The notes: generated by a model not told the origin, from the sequence alone. A DNA stretch of 64,000 nt from an uncultured Nocardioides sp. (GCF_947488515.1 NZ_CANKZF010000001.1:1550001-1614000), one strand, 5' to 3'. Positions 40,441 through 48,837 are shown, numbered from the stretch's first letter. Program-made: numbers and translations.

Positions 40441-41764
40441 CCAGGATGGGTCAAGTAAGATGAAAGTCTTTGGGCCAGGCGCATATACGGTAGGAAACAA
40501 GGGAGACGCCGCATTGGTCGACGTGTACCTTGAGTGGCTGGAGACGTCACTCGGCACCAGGGACGTGACCCTTACTTCTTTCACCCCGAATCCAGACGCG
40601 GCCTACTACGGAGTTCCCGTACTAGAGATGCCCATTCGGCCTAACCGACGGTTGCGGCAACTCTTTGAACGAGGGGTCTCGCGTGCGGCCCTCCCCCGAT
40701 GGGCGCTGCGCAAGTGGCGACTGGCGTTCTTCACCTTGGTTATCGCACTCATCGACTTGTGGGGTCGGGCATACTCGCTTGCCCCCCGACTCAGCTTGGG
40801 AATGCTCCCCAAGACATGGCGAGCCGTAGCAAGGGCAGCGAAAGAAGCCGATGTATGTGTCGCGGTACCTGGGGGCTACCTCAATGCCCCCACTGCCAAC
40901 TCTGACTGGTGGCTATTTCATATACCTGGCCTGCTCTTGCCAAATGTGATGCACAAGCCGCTCGTATTGAGCCCCTGCTCGATCGGACCCTTCGCCGAAG
41001 ATCACAAGGCAATCGCGTCTAGAGTTCTTAAGCGAGCCGACGTCTTGTTGCTGCGCGAGGAGACATCCGTGGCTATCTGCCGCGACCTGGGCGTAGCGGT
41101 CGAGCGGCTCCGACGTACTCCCGATCTTGGTTTCAGATTCGCTCGGCTGGAGGGCGAGTTGGACCGGACTTGGGCGCAATCTGTGCTCCCTGAGACGGCT
41201 CATGACTATTTGGGTGTATCCGTCAGGTACCACACCTTCCCCGGCGCGAGGAACCCCGTCCGGGCGCGCGAGGAGTACCTACGAGGCGTTGCCGACAGCG
41301 TCGCCGCGTTGGCTGCGCATCATGGCGCGGCCCCCGTGATTGTGCCGCAAGTACTTGAAGACCAGCCTGTGAGCGATCAACTTGAGGAGTTGCTCTCGGC
41401 ACGCGGGGTTCGGGCAATCAACCTGCGGCGGGACTTCACCCCAGCTCAACTTTGTGCGCTCTACGAACGGTTCAGGTTGCTCATTGGCACCCGGATGCAC
41501 GCGAACATCTTGGCCATGTCGGTCGGGACACCAGTGGTAGCAATTGGATACGAGCCGAAAACCGCAGGCATCCTGTCGGACATGAACCTGCTCGACTGGT
41601 TCATCGATATCGGCGATGTAGCCTCCTCGCTCCAGCCCTTGGCCCTCGAACGGTGGGCCACAGCTGATTCGCAGCGGGTAGTAGCGAAGACAAGGGCCCA
41701 ACAACAAGCGAAGGCGCTCGATGCTGCCGGGGTAGACCTTCGCAGCCTCGTCAGTTCGCAGTAG
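40421..41764 (+). CDS. Polysaccharide pyruvyl transferase family protein
   Basis: A 447-aa PF04230-family protein. FGPGAYTVGNKGDAALVDVY near the start (NxGD motif), CVAVPGGYLNA, SPCSIGPF, LLLREETS, and a C-terminal IGTRMHANILAMSVGTPVVAIGY with the conserved RxHxxI. It probably adds ketal-pyruvate to the polysaccharide, giving it negative charge, although some family members act differently. ATG at 40421 has GGGGAG 10 nt upstream; ATG 40460 (MKVFGPG) is the alternative. Last gene of the low-GC block. Confidence 0.85.
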   Translation: MTPASTDQDGSSKMKVFGPGAYTVGNKGDAALVDVYLEWLETSLGTRDVTLTSFTPNPDAAYYGVPVLEMPIRPNRRLRQLFERGVSRAALPRWALRKWRLAFFTLVIALIDLWGRAYSLAPRLSLGMLPKTWRAVARAAKEADVCVAVPGGYLNAPTANSDWWLFHIPGLLLPNVMHKPLVLSPCSIGPFAEDHKAIASRVLKRADVLLLREETSVAICRDLGVAVERLRRTPDLGFRFARLEGELDRTWAQSVLPETAHDYLGVSVRYHTFPGARNPVRAREEYLRGVADSVAALAAHHGAAPVIVPQVLEDQPVSDQLEELLSARGVRAINLRRDFTPAQLCALYERFRLLIGTRMHANILAMSVGTPVVAIGYEPKTAGILSDMNLLDWFIDIGDVASSLQPLALERWATADSQRVVAKTRAQQQAKALDAAGVDLRSLVSSQ

Positions 41765-42337
41765 GTCCTGACCTGCACGGCGAAACTCCTGCGGCGCCGG
41801 GGCGCCGGGCGGCGCGTCCCTGGGCCTGGAAGGCCCGATCGGCGACGCAGCGTGCGACATGCTTTCCGTTTCGAAGACGGGGAGGGCTTCTTGGTAACGC
41901 CGTTGTCTAGTCGATGCGCTACGGCGCGTTCTATCGGGCCACTTCGGATGACGCGGCAGGTGGAATGGTGGTCACCTACCGCTAAGGGGCACGGCGGCAG
42001 CGCTCAGTCCCCAGTTCGTTGTCCAACGCGTCTCTCAACGACGGTCCCCGACAGCCCCCCATTGAGAACCTGACACCCCACATCGCCCGGAGTCGACGTC
42101 TTCCGGTATTGGCACGAGAGCACAGGTTGGCCCGTAGCGAGGACTCCTGAGGCAAGTTCAACTGAGGACTGGCCACGCCCGGGGACGCGTGCGGTGCCGG
42201 GCCAACAAGCAGGACGTACGGCCGGCGAGCGTGCCGAACGTGAGCGCCCCCAATTGCTCAGATGCGGATGCCGATACTTCGACGCCAAGGCCGTCGACCC
42301 TCATGTGCTTGGTTGTGTCGACCGACACGTGCTGCGA
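41765..42337. other. Intergenic region, ~570 bp, at the end of the low-GC block
   Basis: No frame with coding character on either strand. A GC-rich palindrome CGGCGCC-gg-GGCGCCG lies at 41792-41807, and GGGCC-tggaa-GGCCC follows, either of which could help end transcription from the pyruvyl transferase gene. I see no transposase remnant or terminal repeat. It lies between convergent genes and marks the return to high GC. Confidence 0.5.
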
Positions 42338-43861
42338 CTAGTACGCGCCCTCAGAGGCGACAACCGCGCGGGCGGTCCGCCACAAAATCACCAAGTCGCT
42401 CAGCATGGACCAGTTCTCGACGTAATGAACGTCGAGGTTGATCGCTTCGGCGTACGCGAGGTCCGAGCGTCCCGAGACCTGCCACAACCCGGTCATGCCG
42501 GGGCGAACCGTGAGTCGCCTCTCCGCGACGCGGTCGTACTGGGCGACCTCGAAGTCGCGCTGCGGCCGTGGACCAACCAGGCTCATGTCGCCCTTAACGA
42601 CGTTGAGTAGCTGCGGGAGCTCATCAATCGAGTAGCGCCGGATGAAAGATCCCACCCACGTGACGCGAGGGTCCTTCGTCAGCTTGGGGAGCTCAGCAAG
42701 CGACTTCCCTTCCGCCTTGAGCAATGCAGCCAGCTGACTGTCGGCGTCCGAGCGCATCGAACGGAACTTGATCATCCCGAAGCGCTCGCCGTCGCGGCCA
42801 ACCCGTTCCTGGCGGTAGAAGATTCGGCCCGGACTCGACACCTTGACCGAGATCGCGGTTGCGATGAAGAGCGGCGCAGCTACCACCAGAAGCAATGACG
42901 CTCCGACGATGTCGAAGACGCGCTTGCTGAGTCGAGCCGCGGCGGCGTACTGCGGTTCGCTCACGTGCAGCATCGGCATGCCCGAGACGTCCTGGAGGAA
43001 GAGACGGGATGACGACACGTTGAGGACGTTGGGCGACAGGATGAGGTCGATGTTGGATCCCTCGAGCTGCCACGCGAGATCGCGAAGCGACTCATGCCCG
43101 AGATGCTCGGTGTCCGTCACCACGACCGTGGTAGCGCCGGACCGTGAGAGGGCCTCGGTGAAGTCGGCTCCGGAAGACATCACCGGAACGCCTCGCGGCG
43201 CCTCCCCGGTGATCGCAGCCAACGGCTGACTCTCGTCCGGAACCCAGACGCCGCACACGTCGTAGCCGGCAGTCTTGTGCTTGGCGAACCACGTCGCGAG
43301 CTCGGCCGCGGCCCGCTCGCCTCCGATGACCAGAACCTTCTCAGCCGCCTCGCCCCGAACCCGCGCTCGGTGGAGGCTGACCCGCGCGAGCTTCCGCTCG
43401 ACCAGCAGGCCCATGAGGCCGAGTGGGAAGGCGGTCGCGAGGTAGAGGCGCGAGGCGTCGACCTGAAACGCGACCGAGACGATCGCCAAGATTGCAAACA
43501 CGCGGAATGTTGCGACAACCACGCGCCGGTACTCCTCCCAGCCGTGACCCACGACCTTGGGACTGCGCGCTTGGTGCATCTGCAGCGACAGCCACCACGT
43601 TGCCGCCAGTGCCACACCAAGGACTGCGTACGACGCCCCGAGCCCGCTGACCGGTCGATTAGGAGACGCGCCAAACCGGACGACTTGAGCAGTGCCCACA
43701 GCTGCTGCCAATACGACCAGGTCACCCACCAGGAGGGCACGGGCGTGACGCCGGCGCCAGTCCACGGTTTCGTCCGAGTTGCCGCGCACGGCTTGAATCG
43801 AGCGGTGCGACACGTTGGCCGGAGGCAGAACGACCTCAGGCACACGACTGACTACTGACAT
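42338..43861 (-). CDS. Undecaprenyl-phosphate sugar phosphotransferase (priming enzyme, WbaP/CpsE-like)
   Basis: A 507-aa polyprenyl sugar-1-phosphate transferase. N-terminal four to five membrane segments, a Rossmann-like CoA-binding-type domain (VLVIGGERAAAELATWF), then the bacterial sugar-transferase domain: KRVFDIVGASLLLVV, RQERVGRDGERFGMIKFRSM, RRYSIDELPQLLNVVKGDMS and LVGPRPQ. It starts lipid-linked repeat-unit assembly. ATG at 43861 has a GGGGGA site; a TTG 54 bases upstream is less likely. Opposite strand to the glycosyltransferases. Confidence 0.93.
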   Translation of the reverse strand: MSVVSRVPEVVLPPANVSHRSIQAVRGNSDETVDWRRRHARALLVGDLVVLAAAVGTAQVVRFGASPNRPVSGLGASYAVLGVALAATWWLSLQMHQARSPKVVGHGWEEYRRVVVATFRVFAILAIVSVAFQVDASRLYLATAFPLGLMGLLVERKLARVSLHRARVRGEAAEKVLVIGGERAAAELATWFAKHKTAGYDVCGVWVPDESQPLAAITGEAPRGVPVMSSGADFTEALSRSGATTVVVTDTEHLGHESLRDLAWQLEGSNIDLILSPNVLNVSSSRLFLQDVSGMPMLHVSEPQYAAAARLSKRVFDIVGASLLLVVAAPLFIATAISVKVSSPGRIFYRQERVGRDGERFGMIKFRSMRSDADSQLAALLKAEGKSLAELPKLTKDPRVTWVGSFIRRYSIDELPQLLNVVKGDMSLVGPRPQRDFEVAQYDRVAERRLTVRPGMTGLWQVSGRSDLAYAEAINLDVHYVENWSMLSDLVILWRTARAVVASEGAY

Positions 43862-44186
43862 TGCATCCCCCACGGATGACTTGGATTCCGAGATCCCCGG
43901 CACGACGTCAACCAACCCCTGACTGACAGGTACACGCTAAGCGAGAACGTGCGCACTCGTGCAAACTTGAACGAAGATGGACCGTTTGTGAGACGTGCTG
44001 TTGCTCACCAGTTACCCGGCTCTCACCCTTACGGGCGGAGGCAGCGCCCGGCCCGTTACTCCGTCTGCCCGCTGACCGCATGCGCGCTCTACTGCGCGAT
44101 GGTCAGTTGGGACTATCTAGGCAAACCTGACGATGGTTTTTGCCAGAATTCAACAACTCGGCTCGCTCGACCCTCACAATGGCCGG
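43862..44186. promoter_or_regulatory. Divergent promoter region of the priming transferase and the XRE-TPR regulator
   Basis: About 325 bp without a gene. Upstream of the regulator an imperfect inverted pair GGCAAACC (44120-44127) and GGTTTTTGCC (44135-44144) surrounds the alternative start at 44133. The 9-mer TTTGCCAGA in it recurs upstream of the secreted-peptide gene at 45564-45689. It could be the regulator's own site. No other element is recognised. Confidence 0.4.
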
Positions 44187-45554
44187 ATGGACGCACGACA
44201 GGCCGAACTGCTCGCCCAGGCCGACGCCCACGAGCTGGGTCGTCGGCTTCGCTCGATCCGTGTCGCCCGGGGGTTGACCCAGGGTGAGGTGGTCGGCGAC
44301 ACGATGTCGGTCGCCTATCTCTCCCGCCTGGAGACCGGCGCTCGCAAGCCCACGGTGAAGGCGCTCAGCACGCTTGTCGCGCGACTCGACGTGACGATCG
44401 ATGCACTGCTCGCGGCCGAGCCGGGGCAGGACCCTGACGAGGTGCGGCTGGCGCTGGACTATGCCGAGCTCGCCCTCGAGTCCGGAGAGCCCGCGGAAGC
44501 CGCACAGCACCTGGACGCAGCCCTGAGCCGCGTGAGCGACGTGGCCGGCACCGGCATGCGTGAGCGCGCCAAGCTCCTCCACGCTCGCTCGCTGGAGGCC
44601 AGCGGACGCGAGGACGACGCCATCATCGAGCTCGAGACGCTCCTCGAGGACACCAACGTCAGCGGCGTCAGCCGCATCAAGGCCGGCATCGCCCTCAGCC
44701 GCATCCACCGGGAGACCGGCGACCTGGGCCGCGCGATCACGTGCGGCGAGGAGGTGCTGTCGCAGCTGCGCACCGCCGGGCTCGACGCGAGCGACGAAGC
44801 CGTCCAGCTCTCCGTCACCGTGGCGGCCGCCTACTTCGAGCGCGGCGACACGGCCCATGCCGTTCGACTGTGCGCCAAGGCGATCACCCAGGCCGAGACC
44901 CTCGACTCGCCCCGGGCCCGGGCGTCGGCGTACTGGAACGCCAGTGTGATGCAGGCCAACCGAGGCGACATCACTGCTGCCGTCCCGCTCGCCGAGCGCG
45001 CCCTGGCCCTGCTCGGGGAGGGGCAGGACGCCCGCAACCTGGCGCGGCTGCGCGCCGAGGTCGGTCGCCTCCAGCTCGAGCTGGAGCCCCCTGCCGTGGA
45101 CGACGCACGCAGCAACCTGCAGCAGGCGGTCAGCGAGATGGAGTGGAGCAGCGCGACCCCGATGGACCGGGCATGGACGCTGCTGGGCCTGGCCCGTGCC
45201 GCATTCCTCAGCGACGACCACGTCGAGTGCCGCCGCCTGCTCGCGGACGTCCACGCCACGTCCGACGGCCAGTCGCCGCTGGCCGAGGCCGAGGCGCTCG
45301 CCCTCGAAGGCCGCATCAGTGCCGCGGAAGCGGACACCGACGAGGCGGCGCGCTGCTACCAGGCAGCGGTTCTCAAGCTCTCGAGCATCGGCGCCGACAA
45401 GAGCGCGGCGCAGCTGTGGTTCGACCTTGCGTCGCTCCTGGAGAGCGTCGGACTGGTCGAGGCCGCGACCGACGCCTACCGTCGCGCCGCAGCCTCGACC
45501 GGCCTGCGTGCTCGCACGACCGCCCCCGCGGTCACGCGTGAGCTGACGTCGTAA
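44187..45554 (+). CDS. XRE-type HTH regulator with TPR domain (RRNPP-like)
   Basis: A 455-aa cytoplasmic regulator. HTH at ~residues 12-70 (LGRRLRSIRVARGLTQGEVV, MSVAYLSRLETGARKPTVKA). The rest, ~85-455, is an all-helical array of about nine TPR-like repeats (e.g. AELALESGEPAEAAQHLDAA, LARAAFLSDDHVECRRLLAD). This is the plan of RRNPP receptors that bind short secreted peptides, though similar architectures in actinobacteria have other roles. A secreted-peptide gene ends 9 bp away on the opposite strand. Start 44187 or 44133 cannot be settled. Confidence 0.82.
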   Translation: MDARQAELLAQADAHELGRRLRSIRVARGLTQGEVVGDTMSVAYLSRLETGARKPTVKALSTLVARLDVTIDALLAAEPGQDPDEVRLALDYAELALESGEPAEAAQHLDAALSRVSDVAGTGMRERAKLLHARSLEASGREDDAIIELETLLEDTNVSGVSRIKAGIALSRIHRETGDLGRAITCGEEVLSQLRTAGLDASDEAVQLSVTVAAAYFERGDTAHAVRLCAKAITQAETLDSPRARASAYWNASVMQANRGDITAAVPLAERALALLGEGQDARNLARLRAEVGRLQLELEPPAVDDARSNLQQAVSEMEWSSATPMDRAWTLLGLARAAFLSDDHVECRRLLADVHATSDGQSPLAEAEALALEGRISAAEADTDEAARCYQAAVLKLSSIGADKSAAQLWFDLASLLESVGLVEAATDAYRRAAASTGLRARTTAPAVTRELTS

Positions 45555-45563
45555 GGGACGGGC

Positions 45564-45689
45564 TCAGCAGCACCAGATGTTGCGCTGCTGGACGTCCTTG
45601 GGAGCCGCGGTGGCCGGAGCTGCCATGCCGGAGATGCTGACGATGACGATGGCGGTGGTGGCAACGACGAGGCGGGCGATGTTCTTCAT
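45564..45689 (-). CDS. 41-aa secreted peptide, candidate signal for the adjacent XRE-TPR regulator
   Basis: Too short for usual gene callers but well supported: AAGGAG site 7 nt before the ATG, a basic start (MKNIAR), a hydrophobic core (LVVATTAIVIVSI) and an AxA-like cleavage region (APATAA). This leaves a mature tail near APKDVQQRNIWCC that ends in two cysteines. This is a Sec signal plus short peptide, the layout of RRNPP pro-peptides. Its stop is 9 bp from the stop of the convergent XRE-TPR gene. It has no kinship I recognise. The CC end could form a disulfide or be lipid/metal-linked. Confidence 0.7.
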   Translation of the reverse strand: MKNIARLVVATTAIVIVSISGMAAPATAAPKDVQQRNIWCC

Positions 45690-45719
45690 GGGGTGACTCC
45701 TTGTGGGGTGTGGGCTGAC

Positions 45720-45747
45720 CGAGCGACCCGGGCAAACGGGTCGCTCG
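45720..45747 (-). promoter_or_regulatory. 11-bp perfect hairpin in the leader of the secreted-peptide gene
   Basis: CGAGCGACCCG (45720-45730) and CGGGTCGCTCG (45737-45747) pair exactly around ggcaaa, 31 nt upstream of the peptide ATG. Its loop repeats the GGCAAA found upstream of the regulator. Two further TGGCAAA copies lie at 45788-45794 and 45811-45817. Attenuator, RNA-stability element or operator are all possible. Confidence 0.5.
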
Positions 45748-45897
45748 CGGCGATTGTGTCAAAAATGCTGCGCGGACGCGCCGTGTCTGGCAAACTGAGT
45801 CAAGACAGATTGGCAAATGCCCCCGCCGAGATGTCTCGCTCGTCAAGTGCCCCCACTTCGAGCCAAGAAATGCGCTTCACCCCACGGAGCGCCCGGA

Positions 45898-45922
45898 GCC
45901 CCCCGCACCCCACGCGGGGGGC
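45898..45922 (+). terminator. 9-bp GC hairpin upstream of the HprK-related gene
   Basis: GCCCCCCGC (45898-45906) pairs with GCGGGGGGC (45914-45922), followed by ccattcttttcccatt. It looks like a plus-strand terminator that insulates the HprK-related gene from readthrough, or a site in its promoter region. Confidence 0.45.
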
Positions 45923-45963
45923 CCATTCTTTTCCCATTCCGGCCGGGACCCGGTCGAGCCGCC

Positions 45964-45969
45964 TAGGGT
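45964..45969 (+). promoter_or_regulatory. -10 box of leaderless promoter for the HprK-related gene
   Basis: TAGGGT lies 7 nt before the ATG at 45977. There is no Shine-Dalgarno, so the message is probably leaderless. No convincing -35 is visible. Confidence 0.5.
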
Positions 45970-45976
45970 GGCGCGC

Positions 45977-46738
45977 ATGTCCAGCACCGACGAGCTCGAG
46001 GTCGAGCGGGACGTCGTCGCCCACGTCTCGGCCTTCGGGGTCGTGGTGCCGGTCCGAGCCTCTCCGGAGCTGCGTGCCCCCGTGCTGGAGGCGTGGCGCG
46101 ATGCGCTGACGGACGACGAGCCGACCACCGATGTGGTGGACGCCGTCGGTCCGGACGTCGCGAGCGCCCTCCACTACCTGTCCCCCGCCGTCACCACCGC
46201 CGCGATCGACGCACGGGCGGGGCAGCTCGTCATGCTGCACGCTGCAGCCCTCGCCGACCCCGCGACCGGCCGAACCGCAGTGCTCGTCGCGGCCTCGGGC
46301 ACCGGCAAGACCACGGCGTCGGTGACCCTGGGGAGGACGTTCGCCTACCTCACCGACGAGACGTCAGCCATCACCCGGGACGGAGTCGTGCTGACCTACC
46401 GCAAGCCTCTGTCCATCATCGACGGCGGGCACCTGAAGAAGCAGGTCGCCCCGTCCGAGCTCCGGCTGCTCACAACCGAGCGCGAGTGCCGGCTGGCCGC
46501 CCTGCTCGTGATCGAGCGGGATCCACAGCACCAGGGCGGGCCGACCGTCGAGCCACTCGAGACCGTGGACGCCATCGCTGCCATCGCGCCCCAGTCGTCC
46601 TACCTGCCCAGCATGGACAAGCCCCTCCAACGCCTGGCCGAGCTGATCCACCTCGTGGGCGGCGCTCGGCATGTCCGGTACGCCGAGTCGGCGGACCTCG
46701 AGCCCGTTCTTGCCGAGCTCTTGGGGGTGGAGCGGTGA
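45977..46738 (+). CDS. HprK-related P-loop ATPase/kinase
   Basis: A 253-aa protein of the HPr-kinase-related group. The Walker A ASGTGKTTASVTLG (~residue 106) is intact, followed by FAYLTDETSAI (Walker-B-like DET) and LTYRKPLSIIDGG. These proteins lack the rest of HprK and often accompany PqqD-like and nucleotidyltransferase genes in polysaccharide, exosortase or RiPP loci (HPr-rel-A systems). It is paralogous to residues ~1-260 of the protein at 25858, but here the lysine is kept. Linked to the next gene by a GTGA overlap. Confidence 0.78.
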   Translation: MSSTDELEVERDVVAHVSAFGVVVPVRASPELRAPVLEAWRDALTDDEPTTDVVDAVGPDVASALHYLSPAVTTAAIDARAGQLVMLHAAALADPATGRTAVLVAASGTGKTTASVTLGRTFAYLTDETSAITRDGVVLTYRKPLSIIDGGHLKKQVAPSELRLLTTERECRLAALLVIERDPQHQGGPTVEPLETVDAIAAIAPQSSYLPSMDKPLQRLAELIHLVGGARHVRYAESADLEPVLAELLGVER

Positions 46739-48222
46739 TCATCAGGCGTGGAAAGCTGACGGACCACTATGTCGAGGGCGACCGCAGCGTCGTCATGGTG
46801 GACGAGAGCGTACTGGGGCTGTCGCCCATCGCTACGACCATCCTCCAGGCAGTGTCCCAGGGCGGTGTCGTATCGCTAGACACCATCACTCAGCACGTCG
46901 TGGCCAGCTTCGGCGAACCCGAGGGATCTGTGTCAGCGGAGGAGATCACTCGGCAGCAGATATGGGACCTCGTGGCACACAAAGTCTTAGTGGTCGCGGA
47001 TGACTGGCGAATCCGCGAACAGGGGCCTTCCAGTCCTAACCGACGGCCGGCTCCCCCAAGCGAAGACGCCAGTGCGGGTGCGGTGGCGGCTGTACGGGCA
47101 GCGCTGCACCATCTGCGCTCGATTACCCCAGGACGATGGGCGGCCCCCCCGGGGGTTAGCTCGTCAGCGCTTGTCGCCGCAGCCCGTCAGCATCACGTAG
47201 TCCCCTATCTCGTCGCTCACCTCGACCGGCTCGTCCTCCCCGCGCAGGCCAACTCGGAAATGAGCGTGATGGCTGGAAGGCAGCGATCGGGGGCAAGGCT
47301 GCTAGCGGCCGACTTGGCTATGGCGTTGGAAGCGCTCGACTCAGTCGGGGTCCGGGTTTTGGTTTTCAAGGGCGTTGCGCTCGCAACTCAGGCGTATGGC
47401 GACTACGCGATTCGAGGCGCGGGTGACCTAGACCTTCTAGTTGCTCCTTCGGACCTTGTCCCCGCCTACGAGGCTCTTACGCGCGCCGGGTGGAGGTCAT
47501 CGCCTGGTTTTCCTACCTTGCGAGCGTCGTGGGCATGGCGGCACTTCGTTCGAACCGGAAACGAACTCACCTTGACGGGTCACGCCAGTGATATTGATCT
47601 CCACTGGCACCTGGCACCCGTACGCGGCACGTTTCCGGACTTCGACACCCTGTGGGGACGCCGCTCGATTGTGACCATGCACGGTCATCTCACGCCCACC
47701 TTCGCGCCATATGACGCATTGGCGCACTCAAGCAGCCACGCCGCAAAGGACGGCTGGCGCTGGCTGCGCAGCTTGCTCGACGTCCACACCCTCATGTCCT
47801 CGTCAGAGACGTGGCGCAGCGCAGACCGCCCACTTCGGGCAGATCAACTGATTTCCGTAGGGCTGGCAGCAAGGGCATTCGGAACACCGCTCGATGCTCC
47901 TACTGCCGTCGCGTCGGCCGCTGAGCGCGTACCGGACAAACTTCTGGCACGCATCCTCCGCGATCAAGAGGTAACGGCGCCAATGCACCAACCTCTCTTG
48001 GTGCCTGGCCTCGACTTCATCCGCCGCTTGTCGGCCTTGGGACTGACCAAGGCCTCGCCCGAAGAGTTGGCCCGGCTGCTCAGCCGAAGCATGCTGCCAC
48101 CATGGTTGACCGCGGAGGAGTCTTCGCCAACGGCAATCGTGGCGGTGCCGCGCGTGCTGCGCCGGCGAGCTCTAGAAGTAGGAAACAAAGTTGCCACTCG
48201 ACGACGCGCCCACCCACCGTGA
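46735..48222 (+). CDS. PqqD-like domain fused to a nucleotidyltransferase (NTP_transf_5)
   Basis: A 495-aa protein. Residues ~1-90 form a PqqD-like winged helix (VVMVDESVLGLSPIATTILQ ... IWDLVAHKVLV), a fold used to bind leader peptides. From ~200 it is an NTP_transf_5-type nucleotidyltransferase with FKGVALATQAYGDYAIRGAG and DLDLLV carrying the catalytic aspartates. Such enzymes are implicated in adding nucleotidyl or sugar-type groups to peptides or proteins, e.g. next to lasso-peptide genes. The codon use becomes A/T-richer towards the 3' end. GTG start in a GTGA overlap. Substrate unknown. Confidence 0.75.
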   Translation: MIIRRGKLTDHYVEGDRSVVMVDESVLGLSPIATTILQAVSQGGVVSLDTITQHVVASFGEPEGSVSAEEITRQQIWDLVAHKVLVVADDWRIREQGPSSPNRRPAPPSEDASAGAVAAVRAALHHLRSITPGRWAAPPGVSSSALVAAARQHHVVPYLVAHLDRLVLPAQANSEMSVMAGRQRSGARLLAADLAMALEALDSVGVRVLVFKGVALATQAYGDYAIRGAGDLDLLVAPSDLVPAYEALTRAGWRSSPGFPTLRASWAWRHFVRTGNELTLTGHASDIDLHWHLAPVRGTFPDFDTLWGRRSIVTMHGHLTPTFAPYDALAHSSSHAAKDGWRWLRSLLDVHTLMSSSETWRSADRPLRADQLISVGLAARAFGTPLDAPTAVASAAERVPDKLLARILRDQEVTAPMHQPLLVPGLDFIRRLSALGLTKASPEELARLLSRSMLPPWLTAEESSPTAIVAVPRVLRRRALEVGNKVATRRRAHPP

Positions 48223-48226
48223 GCTA

Positions 48227-48811
48227 TCAGTGGGGGTGGATGCTTCCGCTGCCCCATTCCGTGACCGGAACCGTGCCAACGGCGACGGAGCTGCCCAACG
48301 AGTCCTTGGCCATCACCGTGAGGCTGACCTGGCCTGAACTGTTATCTGACCCGCGGAACTGGATGTGAACGTTGGCGGTTGACTCCTTTGAGACCACACC
48401 ACCGTAGGTCGCGGTCGCATTCGCCGTCATGCTGGGCTTCGTAACACTGGCCGACCACGCGGCCGCCGGCGAGTAGTTGCGGACGATGACCTCGTCTAAG
48501 GTGCCCTTGCCGCCGCCGCCCGTCTGGTTGTAGGTGAGCAGGAAAGTCAGGCCGGAGAGGTCCATGTTCGTGCACTTGACCGTGACGTCCCAAGCAACGA
48601 ACTTCGTGCTCTGCACGCTGTACTTCTGAGGCGTCCCCGGCGTAACCGTCACGGCTGGCTTCACTGCGATGCCCGGCGACGCGGCTGCGATGTTCGGCGT
48701 CGCCACGACGACCGTGACCGCCGATGCGGACCACGCTGCCCCACGCAGCGCGGTCCGACGGGTGATGCCGCTCTCGTTCGAGCGTGACTGACTGGTGAGC
48801 TGATCGCTCAT
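48227..48811 (-). CDS. Tat-exported protein of unknown function
   Basis: A 194-aa protein with a twin-arginine leader (Arg18-Arg19 in TRRTALRGAAWSASAVTVVV) and cleavage near NIAAAS. The mature part is Ser/Thr/Val-rich and beta-sandwich-like, and ends SGSIHPH. The leader closely matches that of the protein at 50610. Its stop lies 4 bp from the stop of the PqqD-nucleotidyltransferase gene. The ATG at 48811 is preceded by GGTGGGGGC. It is a reasonable candidate for a surface protein modified or displayed by the neighbouring enzymes (inference). Confidence 0.75.
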   Translation of the reverse strand: MSDQLTSQSRSNESGITRRTALRGAAWSASAVTVVVATPNIAAASPGIAVKPAVTVTPGTPQKYSVQSTKFVAWDVTVKCTNMDLSGLTFLLTYNQTGGGGKGTLDEVIVRNYSPAAAWSASVTKPSMTANATATYGGVVSKESTANVHIQFRGSDNSSGQVSLTVMAKDSLGSSVAVGTVPVTEWGSGSIHPH

Positions 48812-48837
48812 TGTGGTGCCCCCACCTTGAAGTTGTG

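Noticed and set aside
42004..42288. Minus-strand 94-codon frame in the 570-bp gap
   Set aside because: No ribosome site, no motif and Arg/Gly/Ser-rich composition typical of chance frames in high-GC DNA.
41765..42337. Insertion-sequence remnant at the end of the low-GC block
   Set aside because: No transposase-like frame, terminal inverted repeats or target duplication could be seen.
45977..48222. Lasso-peptide biosynthetic cluster
   Set aside because: HprK-related and nucleotidyltransferase genes resemble lasso tailoring enzymes, but there is no asparagine-synthase-like cyclase, no transglutaminase-like protease and no typical precursor; the only small peptide has a Sec signal.
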